A DNA stretch of 64,000 bases from the NCBI RefSeq assembly GCF_013386585.1, contig NZ_JACARO010000002.1:1-64000 (forward strand). Reading direction: 5' to 3'. The stretch is from Pseudomonas sp. P7548. GTDB taxonomy: Bacteria; Pseudomonadota; Gammaproteobacteria; Pseudomonadales; Pseudomonadaceae. The notes beneath the pieces are model-generated. The model saw nothing but the letters and a program-made list of their open reading frames with translations. It was not told the DNA's origin and searched no databases. This document shows, in pieces, positions 1 to 9,817 of this stretch; the first letter of the stretch is position 1; each line of letters starts with the position of its first letter. The position numbers were made by a program, and so were the translations under genes.

Positions 1-272
1 CGCAGGAGTGGGTGAGGGGGAAGGGGGCGGTGGAAGCGGTATTTGTTGTGGCTGGCTAACATCGCAATACCCGTTACAAAAGCGATGATAGGCAGGCTCT
101 CCACCTGTAATTCCTTTATCCAGGTGGGGGCGCAGAATAAGAGTGTCGGACCGGTTATCACAAGGACCAGCCCCCATCTTTTTCTGAGCCGGGGACGCTT
201 GAATGTTTTTTCGACTAAAGCGGAAATGGTCAAGATGAGTGTCAGACCGATCCAGTACCTGTATTCGGTCAT
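1..272 (-). CDS. Partial membrane protein (C-terminus cut off by window edge)
   Basis: An open frame on the minus strand starts at an ATG ending at 272 and stays open to the left edge, giving 90 codons. The translation begins MTEYRYWIGLTLILTISALV and shows three hydrophobic stretches (about residues 8-22, 39-54 and 65-80) separated by short basic loops, so it looks like part of an integral membrane protein. The frame is also open upstream of this ATG back to about 399, so the true start may be earlier. The base composition is more AT-rich than the neighbouring genes, which suggests accessory DNA. I do not recognise the family; an acyltransferase-like or O-antigen-related membrane protein is only a guess. 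Confidence 0.35.
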   Translation of the reverse strand, partial: MTEYRYWIGLTLILTISALVEKTFKRPRLRKRWGLVLVITGPTLLFCAPTWIKELQVESLPIIAFVTGIAMLASHNKYRFHRPLPPHPLL

Positions 273-490
273 CGCATTAGCCACCCCGCTGCCAAGAGGC
301 AAAGGCTTGCCAATGCATGTCGATTGCCAGGCAAGATGATCAAGCGCATCACTGTGAAGATGACGCCGTAATGGCCGATATATGCGCCCTTTCGATGTTC
401 ACAGATTTTTGTCGGAGTTATTGAAAGGCCGCTAGTTTCGGTTAGGCGAAGGTGAATTTTGTAGAGTAGGCGCAGGGAGATTTAAGCAGT

Positions 491-670
491 TTGGGAAACA
501 TCTGGTGCGGTACTGGATGGTTTCTTACGGAGGCTTCCGATTTTTGGTTTGATGGGGATTCTCTGGGTGAAATTGATCGTTTTTACTCAGAGCCGGAGGA
601 GCCAGAAGTGGGTGTTGGATGCGATAAAAACTACGTCACATTTTGTACAAAAATTCCTCCATCAGCCTGA
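491..670 (+). CDS. Small ORF with TTG start, unknown; possibly a gene remnant
   Basis: A 59-codon frame starts at TTG 491, with a Shine-Dalgarno-like AGGGAGA about 10 bases upstream, and ends at TGA 668-670. The product would be acidic and rich in aromatic residues and cysteine (it contains GWFLTEASDFWFDGDSLGE and CDKNYVTFCTK), a composition more like real protein than random frame. No ATG is available in frame, and an in-frame TAG lies just upstream of the SD-like sequence. It may be a small native gene with a TTG start or the 3' remnant of a longer gene. It lies in the AT-richer left edge. Family not recognised. Confidence 0.3.
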   Translation: MGNIWCGTGWFLTEASDFWFDGDSLGEIDRFYSEPEEPEVGVGCDKNYVTFCTKIPPSA

Positions 671-737
671 ATTCAGCGTATGTTTCTCCGCAAAATCTTG
701 CAGGACGATTCCGTCCACTACTTAAAGGGAGTTAAGC

Positions 738-1913
738 ATGGGTTTGCGTCGTGTCGCGTCGGCGATGTCATTGTGTGCGGTCGCTTTTTCCATCCAGGCC
801 GAGCAATTGCCGATTGAAGTGCTGAGTGCGGTGGTGAAAGACCAGAAAATCGCTGATGCCGAAGTGTTGCTGCAGCGCAATGGCGCACAAAACGTGGTGG
901 GTCGCACCAACGCCCAGGGTCAGGTCACGTTGACCAGTGAAGCCGCTGATGATTCCACCAACCTGCTGATTATCAAGAAGCCCGGCTATTCCAACCTGGT
1001 GGTGAAATGCCCATGCAAGGGCATGACCTACGCCATCAGCCCGGTGATGGAAAACCTCGACGGCCTGCGCGTGGTGTTGACCTGGGGCAAGACCCCGGAA
1101 GACCTCGACTCCCACATGATCTTCCCAGGCAACAACATCTACTTCGAGAACAAGAACGGCAACGATGCCGAGCTGGATGTGGATGACACCGACAGCTATG
1201 GCCCGGAAACCATCACCCTGCAGAAAAAGCACTACGGCGAAAGCTACGTGTATGCCGTACATGACTACACCAACGGGGGTAATCCAGGCTCGCGTCAACT
1301 GTCCAACAGTGAGGCCAAGGTGTTCGTGTACATGGGCCAATCCCTGGTGCGTACTTACTACGTGCCGAAAAACCGCAGCGGCAACCTGTGGACGGTATTC
1401 CGCATGACCGGCAGCGGCGACTTCCAGGACATCAATACCTTCAGCGGCGTGACCGTGAATGCCGCGAATGTGCTGAACGAAGTCAAGCCGCTGCTGGATG
1501 ACAGCGTGGCCGTTACCGCAGTTGCGGTCAGCTCTTCCGCACAGACCGATGCGAAACGTCTGAACGTCCAGGGTGAAGCGGCCTACCAGGCGGGTAACCT
1601 CGACCAGGCCATCGACCTGTTCCGTCAGGCGATCGAGTTGGACAATGGCTTCGGCAAGGCCTATGGCAACCTGGGCCTGGCGTATCAAAAAGCCGGCAAC
1701 ACGGCCGAATCGATCTGGGCCAACCGCAAGGCCATCGCCCTGGCAACCGGTGCAAGTGCTGCGACGGTGCGCGCTGGCGCTTATTACAACATTGCGCGGA
1801 TCTATGAAGCGGCGGGGCAGTTTGCCGATGCGTTGCGTCACTACCAGTTGGCCAAGGAACAAAAGGCCAACCCGGTGTACGACACCGCGATTGAGCGGGT
1901 GCAGAACCGCTGA
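738..1913 (+). CDS. Exported DUF2135 (YfaP-like) protein with C-terminal TPR repeats
   Basis: This 391-residue protein has an N-terminal signal peptide of about 22 residues (MGLRRVASAMSLCAVAFSIQA). Residues 24-100 resemble a carboxypeptidase-regulatory-like beta fold. The central part holds the DUF2135 signature: LRVVLTWGKTPEDLDSHM followed by an acidic DDTDSYGPETI stretch. The last 120 residues form tetratricopeptide repeats (for example NLDQAIDLFRQAIELDNGF). It is likely periplasmic and mediates protein contacts; the molecular role is unknown. AAAGGGAG lies about 8 bases before the ATG, supporting this start. The gene stands alone and ends at a strong hairpin terminator. Confidence 0.8.
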   Translation: MGLRRVASAMSLCAVAFSIQAEQLPIEVLSAVVKDQKIADAEVLLQRNGAQNVVGRTNAQGQVTLTSEAADDSTNLLIIKKPGYSNLVVKCPCKGMTYAISPVMENLDGLRVVLTWGKTPEDLDSHMIFPGNNIYFENKNGNDAELDVDDTDSYGPETITLQKKHYGESYVYAVHDYTNGGNPGSRQLSNSEAKVFVYMGQSLVRTYYVPKNRSGNLWTVFRMTGSGDFQDINTFSGVTVNAANVLNEVKPLLDDSVAVTAVAVSSSAQTDAKRLNVQGEAAYQAGNLDQAIDLFRQAIELDNGFGKAYGNLGLAYQKAGNTAESIWANRKAIALATGASAATVRAGAYYNIARIYEAAGQFADALRHYQLAKEQKANPVYDTAIERVQNR

Positions 1914-1935
1914 TCAATAGCGACACACGTTACCG

Positions 1936-1966
1936 ACAACGCGCCCCGGTGGCGCGTTGTTTGTTT
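1936..1966. terminator. Bidirectional intrinsic terminator
   Basis: A perfect 10-bp stem (1936-1945 pairing with 1951-1960) with a 5-base loop is followed by TTGTTT. It lies between the converging DUF2135/TPR gene and the subtilase gene. Confidence 0.8.
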
Positions 1967-1975
1967 GGGCAATGG

Positions 1976-3025
1976 CTACTGACGTGAGGCTGCATCGAGG
2001 TCCATCAACCCTCGCCCATAGGCTTCGCTGTTGGCATAGATACCCGTTCGATTCGCCGTACTGAGCAGGCGCTCACGCACTTGTTGCGGCGTCATTTCCG
2101 GAAAGCGGCTTTGCAATGCCGCCAAGGCACCGCTGACCAACGCAGCGGCTGGCGAGGTGCCGGCGGTTGGTCCGTAGCTGCCATCCTTGTAGGTGGTCAA
2201 CAACCCTGCGCCACCGTCGCCCCCTGGCACCGCGATGCACCAGCGTGCGGCGAGGCCACAATAATTGGATTTGAGATTGATGGCCGTGCCGTCGTTCTTA
2301 AGGGCCATGACGGCAATCCAGCCTTTCTCCAGTTCGGGCACCAGCGCTGGAAGGCCTGGTTCGGCGAGCGGTTCACGCTTGACCTCGTTGCCCGTTGAGA
2401 AAACGAACACTGCGCCTTCGGCCACCAGCTTTCTTGCCACGCCCAATGAGTCACCCATCAGGCGCTCATAGACGGGAACCTCGTTGGTGTTGGCTTCAAT
2501 GGGATTTGCCCAAGAGTTACTGAAAATGCGTGCGCCTCGGGTAGAGGCGAGCTTCCAGGCCTGGGCGATTTCATTGTCGAAGTAGAACGGCTCCCGGTCA
2601 TCACCGAAACGCATGGGTATCAACTTGGCGTTGAAGGCGATGCCGTGGATGCCCTGGTCATTCTTGTTTGCGGCGAGAATACCGGCCATCTGGGTGCCGT
2701 GGCCCTTGATGTCGAGGGTGCCTGGCTGCTGTCTCACGAAGTCGTAGCCCGGTTCGCCTACACGCCCGTCAAACTCGGGTAGCGCCTGGTTGAGGCCTGA
2801 GTCGATCAGCGCAACGTTGATGCCCTGGCCGGTGCCGCCTCGCGCGTAGAGAGAGGAGGCTTTAACGATCACCAGGGCTTTTTGTGCGAGGTATTCGGGC
2901 GTTTCGAAACGCTGTGCGTCCTCCTCGGCAGGCGTTCGGGCGGGGGCGTTTGCACAGCCCAGCAGTAACAACGACAGCATGAACATGACGAGGTGCTGCG
3001 GTGAAAACAGTGTGCATCGAGACAT
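1976..3025 (-). CDS. Subtilisin-like (S8) serine protease lipoprotein
   Basis: This 349-residue protein starts with a lipoprotein signal ending in the lipobox LLLGC (lipidated Cys24), so it should be membrane-anchored outside the cytoplasm. The subtilase catalytic triad is complete: Asp75 in NVALIDSG, His109 in KGHGTQMAG and Ser291 in GTSPAAA; the oxyanion Asn213 is in FSTGNE. Only a short region lies between the lipid anchor and the catalytic domain, so there is no large pro-domain, and no C-terminal autotransporter barrel is present. A GGAG lies just upstream of the chosen ATG. The gene is divergent from the helicase gene and converges on the shared terminator. Substrate unknown. Confidence 0.85.
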   Translation of the reverse strand: MSRCTLFSPQHLVMFMLSLLLLGCANAPARTPAEEDAQRFETPEYLAQKALVIVKASSLYARGGTGQGINVALIDSGLNQALPEFDGRVGEPGYDFVRQQPGTLDIKGHGTQMAGILAANKNDQGIHGIAFNAKLIPMRFGDDREPFYFDNEIAQAWKLASTRGARIFSNSWANPIEANTNEVPVYERLMGDSLGVARKLVAEGAVFVFSTGNEVKREPLAEPGLPALVPELEKGWIAVMALKNDGTAINLKSNYCGLAARWCIAVPGGDGGAGLLTTYKDGSYGPTAGTSPAAALVSGALAALQSRFPEMTPQQVRERLLSTANRTGIYANSEAYGRGLMDLDAASRQ

Positions 3026-3189
3026 TCACGACTCCATGTCGGGGGTAGGTGATCTGGCGTGCTACTGTCTTCGTTTTTGCGCGGGCTTGCAGGTTTTCTC
3101 TGTATCAGTTTGTAGCGTTTATCCATGACCTTTTTTCGATCGCTGATCTATGTTTTTGACTCCTTCAGCGGTCAACGGAGTGACAGCCT

Positions 3190-5127
3190 ATGCACGACAC
3201 CCTCCAGCAGGTCTTTGGTTATCCACAGTTTCGTTTGGGCCAGGAAGAAACCGTCAGCGCGGTACTGGCCGGCCGTTCGGCAGCTGCGATTTTCCCAACC
3301 GGGTCAGGCAAATCCTTGTGTTACCAGCTGTCGGCGGTGTTGCTGCCGCATCTGACATTGGTGGTTTCACCCCTGTTGGCGTTGATGCAGGACCAGCTCG
3401 GTTTCTTGCAGCGCCACGGCATTTCGGCGGGCAGTATCGATTCGGCCCAGAGCCGCGATGAGGCCAATGACGTGATGGCCCGTGCGCGTTCAGGCGAGCT
3501 GAAAATCCTGATGATCTCCGTAGAACGCTTGAAGAACGAACGCTTCCGCAACTTCCTGCAAAGCGTGCAGATCTCGTTGTTGGTGGTGGATGAGGCGCAC
3601 TGTATTTCCGAGTGGGGCCACAACTTCCGGCCGGACTATTTGAAGCTGCCGGACTACCAGCGCCAGTTCAATATCCCACAAGCCCTGCTGCTGACGGCTA
3701 CCGCCACGCCTAAGGTGATTGCCGACATGCAGGCCAAGTTCGCCATTGCGCCGGGCGATGTGGTGACCACGGGCTTCTATCGGCCCAACCTCAACCTGTT
3801 GGTGGAGCCGGTCAGCGGCGCGGATAAGCGTCGTCGGCTGGTGCAGTGGATGAGTGAACGCGCTGATCAGCCAAGCATCGTCTATGTCACCTTGCAAAAA
3901 ACCGCCGAGCAGATTGCCGAGCACCTGAACCGCAACGGCATCCAGGCCGAGGCGTATCACGCCGGTTTGCCCCACGATAAACGCGAGGGTATCCAGCAGC
4001 GCTTCATGGGCGGACGTTCCAATTGCATCGTTGCCACCATTGCGTTCGGCATGGGCATCGACAAGAGCGACATCCGCAATGTGGTGCACTTCGATCTGCC
4101 CAAGTCCATCGAGAACTACAGCCAGGAAATCGGCCGGGCCGGGCGGGATGGGCAACCCTCCGACTGCCTGGTGCTGGCCAATCGTGACAGCCTCAACGTG
4201 CTGGAAAACTTCGTGTACGGCGACACGCCCGAACTGGAGGGTATTCAACGTGTACTGGAGGAGTTGCAGGCTGCGCGGGGCGATGGACAGTGGGAGTTCT
4301 TGCTGAGGTCGCTGTCGGACCACAGCAACATCCGTGAGCTCCCGTTGAAGACGCTATTGGTGCAACTGGAGCTTAAAGGGGTGATTGCGCCGCGCTATGC
4401 GTTTTATGCCGAATACCGTTTTAAGTACTTGATTGAACCTGACGCCTTGCTGGCGCGTTTTTCGGGCGAGCGGCAGCAGTTTGTCGCAGCGATTATCCAG
4501 GTGTGCAAGCGGGCGAAAACCTGGGCGACGGTGGATTTCGACGCGCTGCACCAACAGCACAATGCCGAGCGCGGCCGGGTGGTGAAGGCCTTGGATTACT
4601 TCCAGGAGCAGGGCCTGATCGAGCTGGAAAGCAAGCAGATGACCGAGGTCTACAGCTTGCTGGATACCGATTTTGATCCAGAGGTGTTGAGCGCCGAGTT
4701 ATACACAGGTTTCAAGCAGCACGAGGTGGGCGAGGTAGCGCGAATTCACGCGATGCTCGATCTGTTCGCCACCGAACATTGCCTGGGGCAACGCCTGGCT
4801 CAGTATTTTGGCGATGAAAATGCGCCCCAGCGTTGTGGGCATTGCTCTGTATGCCATGGCGACGTTGCACATCTGCCGCCACCACCCGGCTTGCCGCCGC
4901 TTGTGGATAAAAACTTCCTGGGGCTGTGCGGTGATTTTATCCACAGGCATCATGAGCACACGGGGCAATTGCCGGGCGCGGAACGGCTGACACGTTTCCT
5001 TGGCGGTATCAGCGTGCCGCTTTTCACCAAGCTGAAAGCGCGGGGCATTCCGGGTTTTGCCGCACTTGAGGACTACCCCTACGCCGAGGTGCGCGAGTGG
5101 GCCCAAGCCCATTTGAACGACCTTTGA
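3190..5127 (+). CDS. RecQ-family ATP-dependent DNA helicase
   Basis: This 645-residue SF2 helicase carries Walker A (TGSGKS, Lys41), the DEAH box (Asp134-His137, followed by CISEWGHNFRPDY), a TATATPKV motif III and the motif VI segment QEIGRAGRDG. These are all typical of RecQ 3'-5' helicases acting in recombination and fork repair. A zinc-binding set C531-x17-C549-x2-C552-x2-C555 matches RecQ-Ct, but about 190 residues separate it from the helicase core, unlike classical RecQ where it follows directly. No HRDC domain is obvious. GGAG lies about 9 bases before the ATG. The thioesterase gene follows after 18 bases. It may be a paralogue rather than the housekeeping RecQ. Confidence 0.9.
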   Translation: MHDTLQQVFGYPQFRLGQEETVSAVLAGRSAAAIFPTGSGKSLCYQLSAVLLPHLTLVVSPLLALMQDQLGFLQRHGISAGSIDSAQSRDEANDVMARARSGELKILMISVERLKNERFRNFLQSVQISLLVVDEAHCISEWGHNFRPDYLKLPDYQRQFNIPQALLLTATATPKVIADMQAKFAIAPGDVVTTGFYRPNLNLLVEPVSGADKRRRLVQWMSERADQPSIVYVTLQKTAEQIAEHLNRNGIQAEAYHAGLPHDKREGIQQRFMGGRSNCIVATIAFGMGIDKSDIRNVVHFDLPKSIENYSQEIGRAGRDGQPSDCLVLANRDSLNVLENFVYGDTPELEGIQRVLEELQAARGDGQWEFLLRSLSDHSNIRELPLKTLLVQLELKGVIAPRYAFYAEYRFKYLIEPDALLARFSGERQQFVAAIIQVCKRAKTWATVDFDALHQQHNAERGRVVKALDYFQEQGLIELESKQMTEVYSLLDTDFDPEVLSAELYTGFKQHEVGEVARIHAMLDLFATEHCLGQRLAQYFGDENAPQRCGHCSVCHGDVAHLPPPPGLPPLVDKNFLGLCGDFIHRHHEHTGQLPGAERLTRFLGGISVPLFTKLKARGIPGFAALEDYPYAEVREWAQAHLNDL

Positions 5128-5145
5128 ACCCCCCCTTCACGAGAT

Positions 5146-5586
5146 ATGCCCATGCCAGACTCCGTGCCACAACGTGCCGATTACCCTCACTTCCAGCCGA
5201 TCATCACGCGTTGGCACGACAACGATGTGTATGGCCATGTGAATAACGTGACCTACTACAGCTTCTTCGACACGGCGGTGAACACCTACCTGATCGAACA
5301 GGGTGGGTTGGATATTCATGACGGTGAAGTGGTGGGGTTTGTGGTGAGTTCGGCGTGCGATTACTTCGCGTCGATCGCCTTTCCCGAGCGCATCGAAATC
5401 GGCCTGCGGGTGGGCAAGCTGGGTAACAGCTCAGTGCAGTACGAATTGGCGGTGTTCAAGCAGGGCGAAGAAGAGGCCTGTGCGGCGGGGCGCTTTGTGC
5501 ACGTCTTCGTGGATCGGGGGACGAACCAGCCGGTGACGATTCCGGGAATGTTGCGCGAAGCGTTGCAGCGCTTGGTGGTTCTTTGA
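5146..5586 (+). CDS. Acyl-CoA thioesterase (hot-dog fold, 4HBT/YbgC type)
   Basis: This 146-residue single hot-dog-domain protein contains the 4-hydroxybenzoyl-CoA thioesterase signature [22 protein letters not shown], with the catalytic Asp in HDND. It would hydrolyse an acyl-CoA (or acyl-ACP) thioester in the cytoplasm; the substrate cannot be read from sequence. An alternative ATG two codons downstream would shorten it by two residues. It lies 18 bases downstream of the RecQ-like helicase gene and is probably cotranscribed, although no functional link is evident. A REPIN-type repeat pair follows and may close the transcript. Confidence 0.85.
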   Translation: MPMPDSVPQRADYPHFQPIITRWHDNDVYGHVNNVTYYSFFDTAVNTYLIEQGGLDIHDGEVVGFVVSSACDYFASIAFPERIEIGLRVGKLGNSSVQYELAVFKQGEEEACAAGRFVHVFVDRGTNQPVTIPGMLREALQRLVVL

Positions 5587-5603
5587 ACATAACAAATACC
5601 CAC

Positions 5604-5692
5604 TGTAGGAGCTGGCTTGCCAGCGATGGCGGTGGGTCAGCCAACTAAGTATCAGCTGACACTCTGCTATCGCCGGCAAGCCAGCTCCTACA
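5604..5692. repeat. REPIN: inverted pair of REP sequences
   Basis: Two REP units (TGTAGGAGCTGGCTTGCCAG at the left and its near-complement ending CTCCTACA at the right) flank a ~45-bp spacer in inverted orientation, as in Pseudomonas REPIN elements mobilised by RAYT transposases. It lies between converging genes. No RAYT gene is in the window. Confidence 0.85.
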
Positions 5693-5717
5693 AGGGATTG
5701 ATCGTGTTCTTTAGCTC

Positions 5718-6197
5718 TTACCGGTGACGGTAGTGGTGCTTGTTCTTGCGGTGGCCATAGGCATGCCCGCGGCCATGGTGGTCATCACGGTCATAGCGGC
5801 GGTTATCGCGCCCACGATAGCGGCGGTCGTCGTCATCGCTCTTGTTGCCCATGTAGTTGCCCAGCGCGCCACCTGCACCGCCGCCCGCGGCTGCGCCGAT
5901 CAGGCTGCCGGTACTGCCGCCCATGCTGCGGCCGACCACGTTGCCACCGGCTGCGCCCAACGCGCCACCAATGGCCGCTTCGCCACGGCTGCGCTTGTCA
6001 GCGCCGACCGCACTGCCGCCTGCGCCGCCCAAGGCTGCGCCGATGGCCGAACCGGTGTTGCCGCCGATCTGCTGGCCGACAACCGAACCCAAAACCCCGC
6101 CCAATGCGCCGCCCACACCGGCTTCGGTGGTGCCACCGGCCATGGCTGCGCCACTGACCAGGCCAAGGGACAACAAGAGAATCGAGGAGAACTTCAT
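5718..6197 (-). CDS. Glycine-zipper (YMGG-like) exported protein
   Basis: This 159-residue protein has a signal peptide of about 20 residues ending in AMA. Repeated glycine-zipper helices follow (GGALGGVLGSVVGQQIGG and further GxxxG-rich repeats up to about residue 115). The tail is extremely charged and rich in Arg, Asp and His. Glycine-zipper proteins of the 17-kDa-antigen/YMGG type insert in or associate with the outer membrane. The basic, histidine-rich tail could bind metal or anionic polymer, which is inference. GAGG lies about 8 bases before the ATG. The gene is monocistronic. Confidence 0.8.
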   Translation of the reverse strand: MKFSSILLLSLGLVSGAAMAGGTTEAGVGGALGGVLGSVVGQQIGGNTGSAIGAALGGAGGSAVGADKRSRGEAAIGGALGAAGGNVVGRSMGGSTGSLIGAAAGGGAGGALGNYMGNKSDDDDRRYRGRDNRRYDRDDHHGRGHAYGHRKNKHHYRHR

Positions 6198-6278
6198 AGG
6201 GAGACCTCAAGAGGATGACGGCGCGATCCTGAGGTTGTATCGAGACGCTGACAATCGAAATCCGACCGGTGGCAGCAG

Positions 6279-6288
6279 TTGTATACAA
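6279..6288. promoter_or_regulatory. TTGTATACAA palindrome, possible GntR-type operator
   Basis: A perfect 10-bp palindrome lies about 80 bases upstream of the glycine-zipper gene. GntR/FCD-family regulators are known to bind TTGTATACAA-like sites. It also contains a TATACA hexamer that could be a -10 element on either strand. Confidence 0.35.
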
Positions 6289-6355
6289 TTTACTAAGTTG
6301 CTGTTTTTTATGGGGAACTTAAGTGATTTTTGCAGGTCTTTAGCTACTTCGGAAC

Positions 6356-6385
6356 GGCCGCTTTTATGCAAAAGCGGCCTTTTTT
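6356..6385 (+). terminator. Orphan plus-strand intrinsic terminator
   Basis: A perfect 10-bp stem (GGCCGCTTTT paired with AAAAGCGGCC, loop ATGC) is followed by six T residues on the plus strand. Both flanking genes are on the minus strand, so it implies a plus-strand transcript starting in the intergenic region. Confidence 0.65.
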
Positions 6386-6438
6386 ATGCCCGGAATTTGA
6401 CCCGGCATCGTTCCCGTTGCCTGCATGGGAGCACTCAC

Positions 6439-6522
6439 TGCAGGAGCCGGCTTGCCGGCAATGGCGTCGGTGCAATCAACGCAAGGCTTAAGGGCCGCAT
6501 CGCCGGCAAGCCGGCTCCTACA
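6439..6522. repeat. REPIN: inverted pair of REP sequences
   Basis: The left unit is GCAGGAGCCGGCTTGCCGGC; the right unit is its inverse GCCGGCAAGCCGGCTCCTAC. It ends 14 bases before the stop of the ydeP-like gene and may act as its transcript end. Same subtype as the element at 56437. Confidence 0.85.
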
Positions 6523-6535
6523 GTTGTAAGGGTGA

Positions 6536-8880
<2,345 letters not shown>

Positions 8881-8884
<4 letters not shown>

Positions 8885-9720
8885 GGTTGGTACTCCATCG
8901 CTGGGCTATAGACCCGCGGCGCGCTTTTCTGCGGCAGGTGGATGAGGTTGAGGTTGTGCCGGCGCGCCCATTGCAAGGCCAGGCCGGTGGGTGACGACAG
9001 GCTGACCAGGGTCTGGATGCCCGCGCGCAGGACTTTCTGGATCAATTCCAGGCTGCAACGGCTGGTGACAATTGCCAGGCCACCTTCGGTCGAAATCTTT
9101 TGGCGGATCAACGCGCCGATCAATTTGTCCAGGGCGTTATGCCGGCCGATGTCTTCACGGCCCAGCAGCAATTCGCCCTGGCCGTTCATGAACACCGCCG
9201 CATGCACGGCGCCGCTGTACTGGCCCAGGGGCTGAAAGGCGCTGATGCGCTGGCGCAGCCCATCGAGCCACGCGGCCGGTGGCAAGGGGGCACCCGGCAA
9301 CACCTGGAGGTCCGGCAGGGCCTGTTCCACGGCTTCCACGCCGCACAAGCCACAGCCGCTGGTGCCTGCCAACTGTCGGCGCTGCTGCTTGAGGTTCCAG
9401 AAGGCACGGCTGGAAATCTGGACCTGGGCGTATTGGGCCGAGCCCGAACCACTGAGTTTCAGGTCATAAATGTCGCTAACGTCGGCGATAATGCCACTGC
9501 CCATGCTGAAGCCGACGATGAAGTCTTCCAGGTCCGTCGGCGTCACCAGCATCACCGCTTGGCTGATGTCGTTATAGGCAATCGCCAACGCCACTTCTTC
9601 AGCCAACGCGGTGCTGGCGACTTCAGTGTGTTCAAGATTGCAATACTGGTAGCTCTGGCTGGCGGCAGGCGCGGGCGTCTCAGAGGCAGGCGCCGCGCAG
9701 ACTGGGCGCTTGGCGTTCAT
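8881..9720 (-). CDS. fdhD: Formate dehydrogenase accessory sulfurtransferase FdhD
   Basis: This 279-residue protein contains the FdhD motif CGLCG (Cys123 and Cys126), the cysteines that relay sulfur from IscS to the bis-MGD cofactor, which is required for formate-dehydrogenase-type enzymes. Other family blocks seen are VGFSMGSGIIAD, the GREDIGRHNALDKLIG segment and SRCSLELIQKVLRAG. It precedes and overlaps the YdeP-family oxidoreductase gene by 4 bp, so the pair is an operon in which FdhD likely matures that enzyme. The first ~25 residues are Ala/Pro-rich and poorly conserved. Confidence 0.92.
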
Positions 9721-9761
9721 GGGGCAGTACCACCGACGGATTGATCAGTGTTTAGACTAGG

Positions 9762-9809
9762 CGCGACAAAGCGTCGCGTCTAATTGCCAGTACTGATCTA
9801 CCGATAGAT
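9762..9809. promoter_or_regulatory. Inverted repeats upstream of fdhD (possible LysR box)
   Basis: Two inverted repeats lie in the 97-bp gap between the LysR gene and fdhD: CGCGAC-N5-GTCGCG at 9762-9777 and ATCTA-CCGA-TAGAT at 9796-9809. The second has the T-N-A dyad form of LysR-type sites, and the neighbouring regulator is of that family. Binding is inferred only. Confidence 0.35.
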
Positions 9810-9817
9810 GACGTCGA

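Larger units (their letters stand above)
6198..6535. other. 338-bp intergenic region with palindrome, plus-strand terminator and REPIN
   Basis: Reading from left to right, it holds the upstream region of the glycine-zipper gene, a perfect TTGTATACAA palindrome (6279-6288), a plus-strand hairpin terminator (6356-6385) that serves no known plus-strand gene, and a REPIN (6439-6522) just after the end of the molybdopterin oxidoreductase gene. See the separate entries. Confidence 0.7.

Noticed and set aside
43-339. Plus-strand 98-codon frame at the left edge
   Set aside because: No ribosome site and no hydrophobic or motif pattern; the minus-strand frame with three TM-like segments explains the DNA better.
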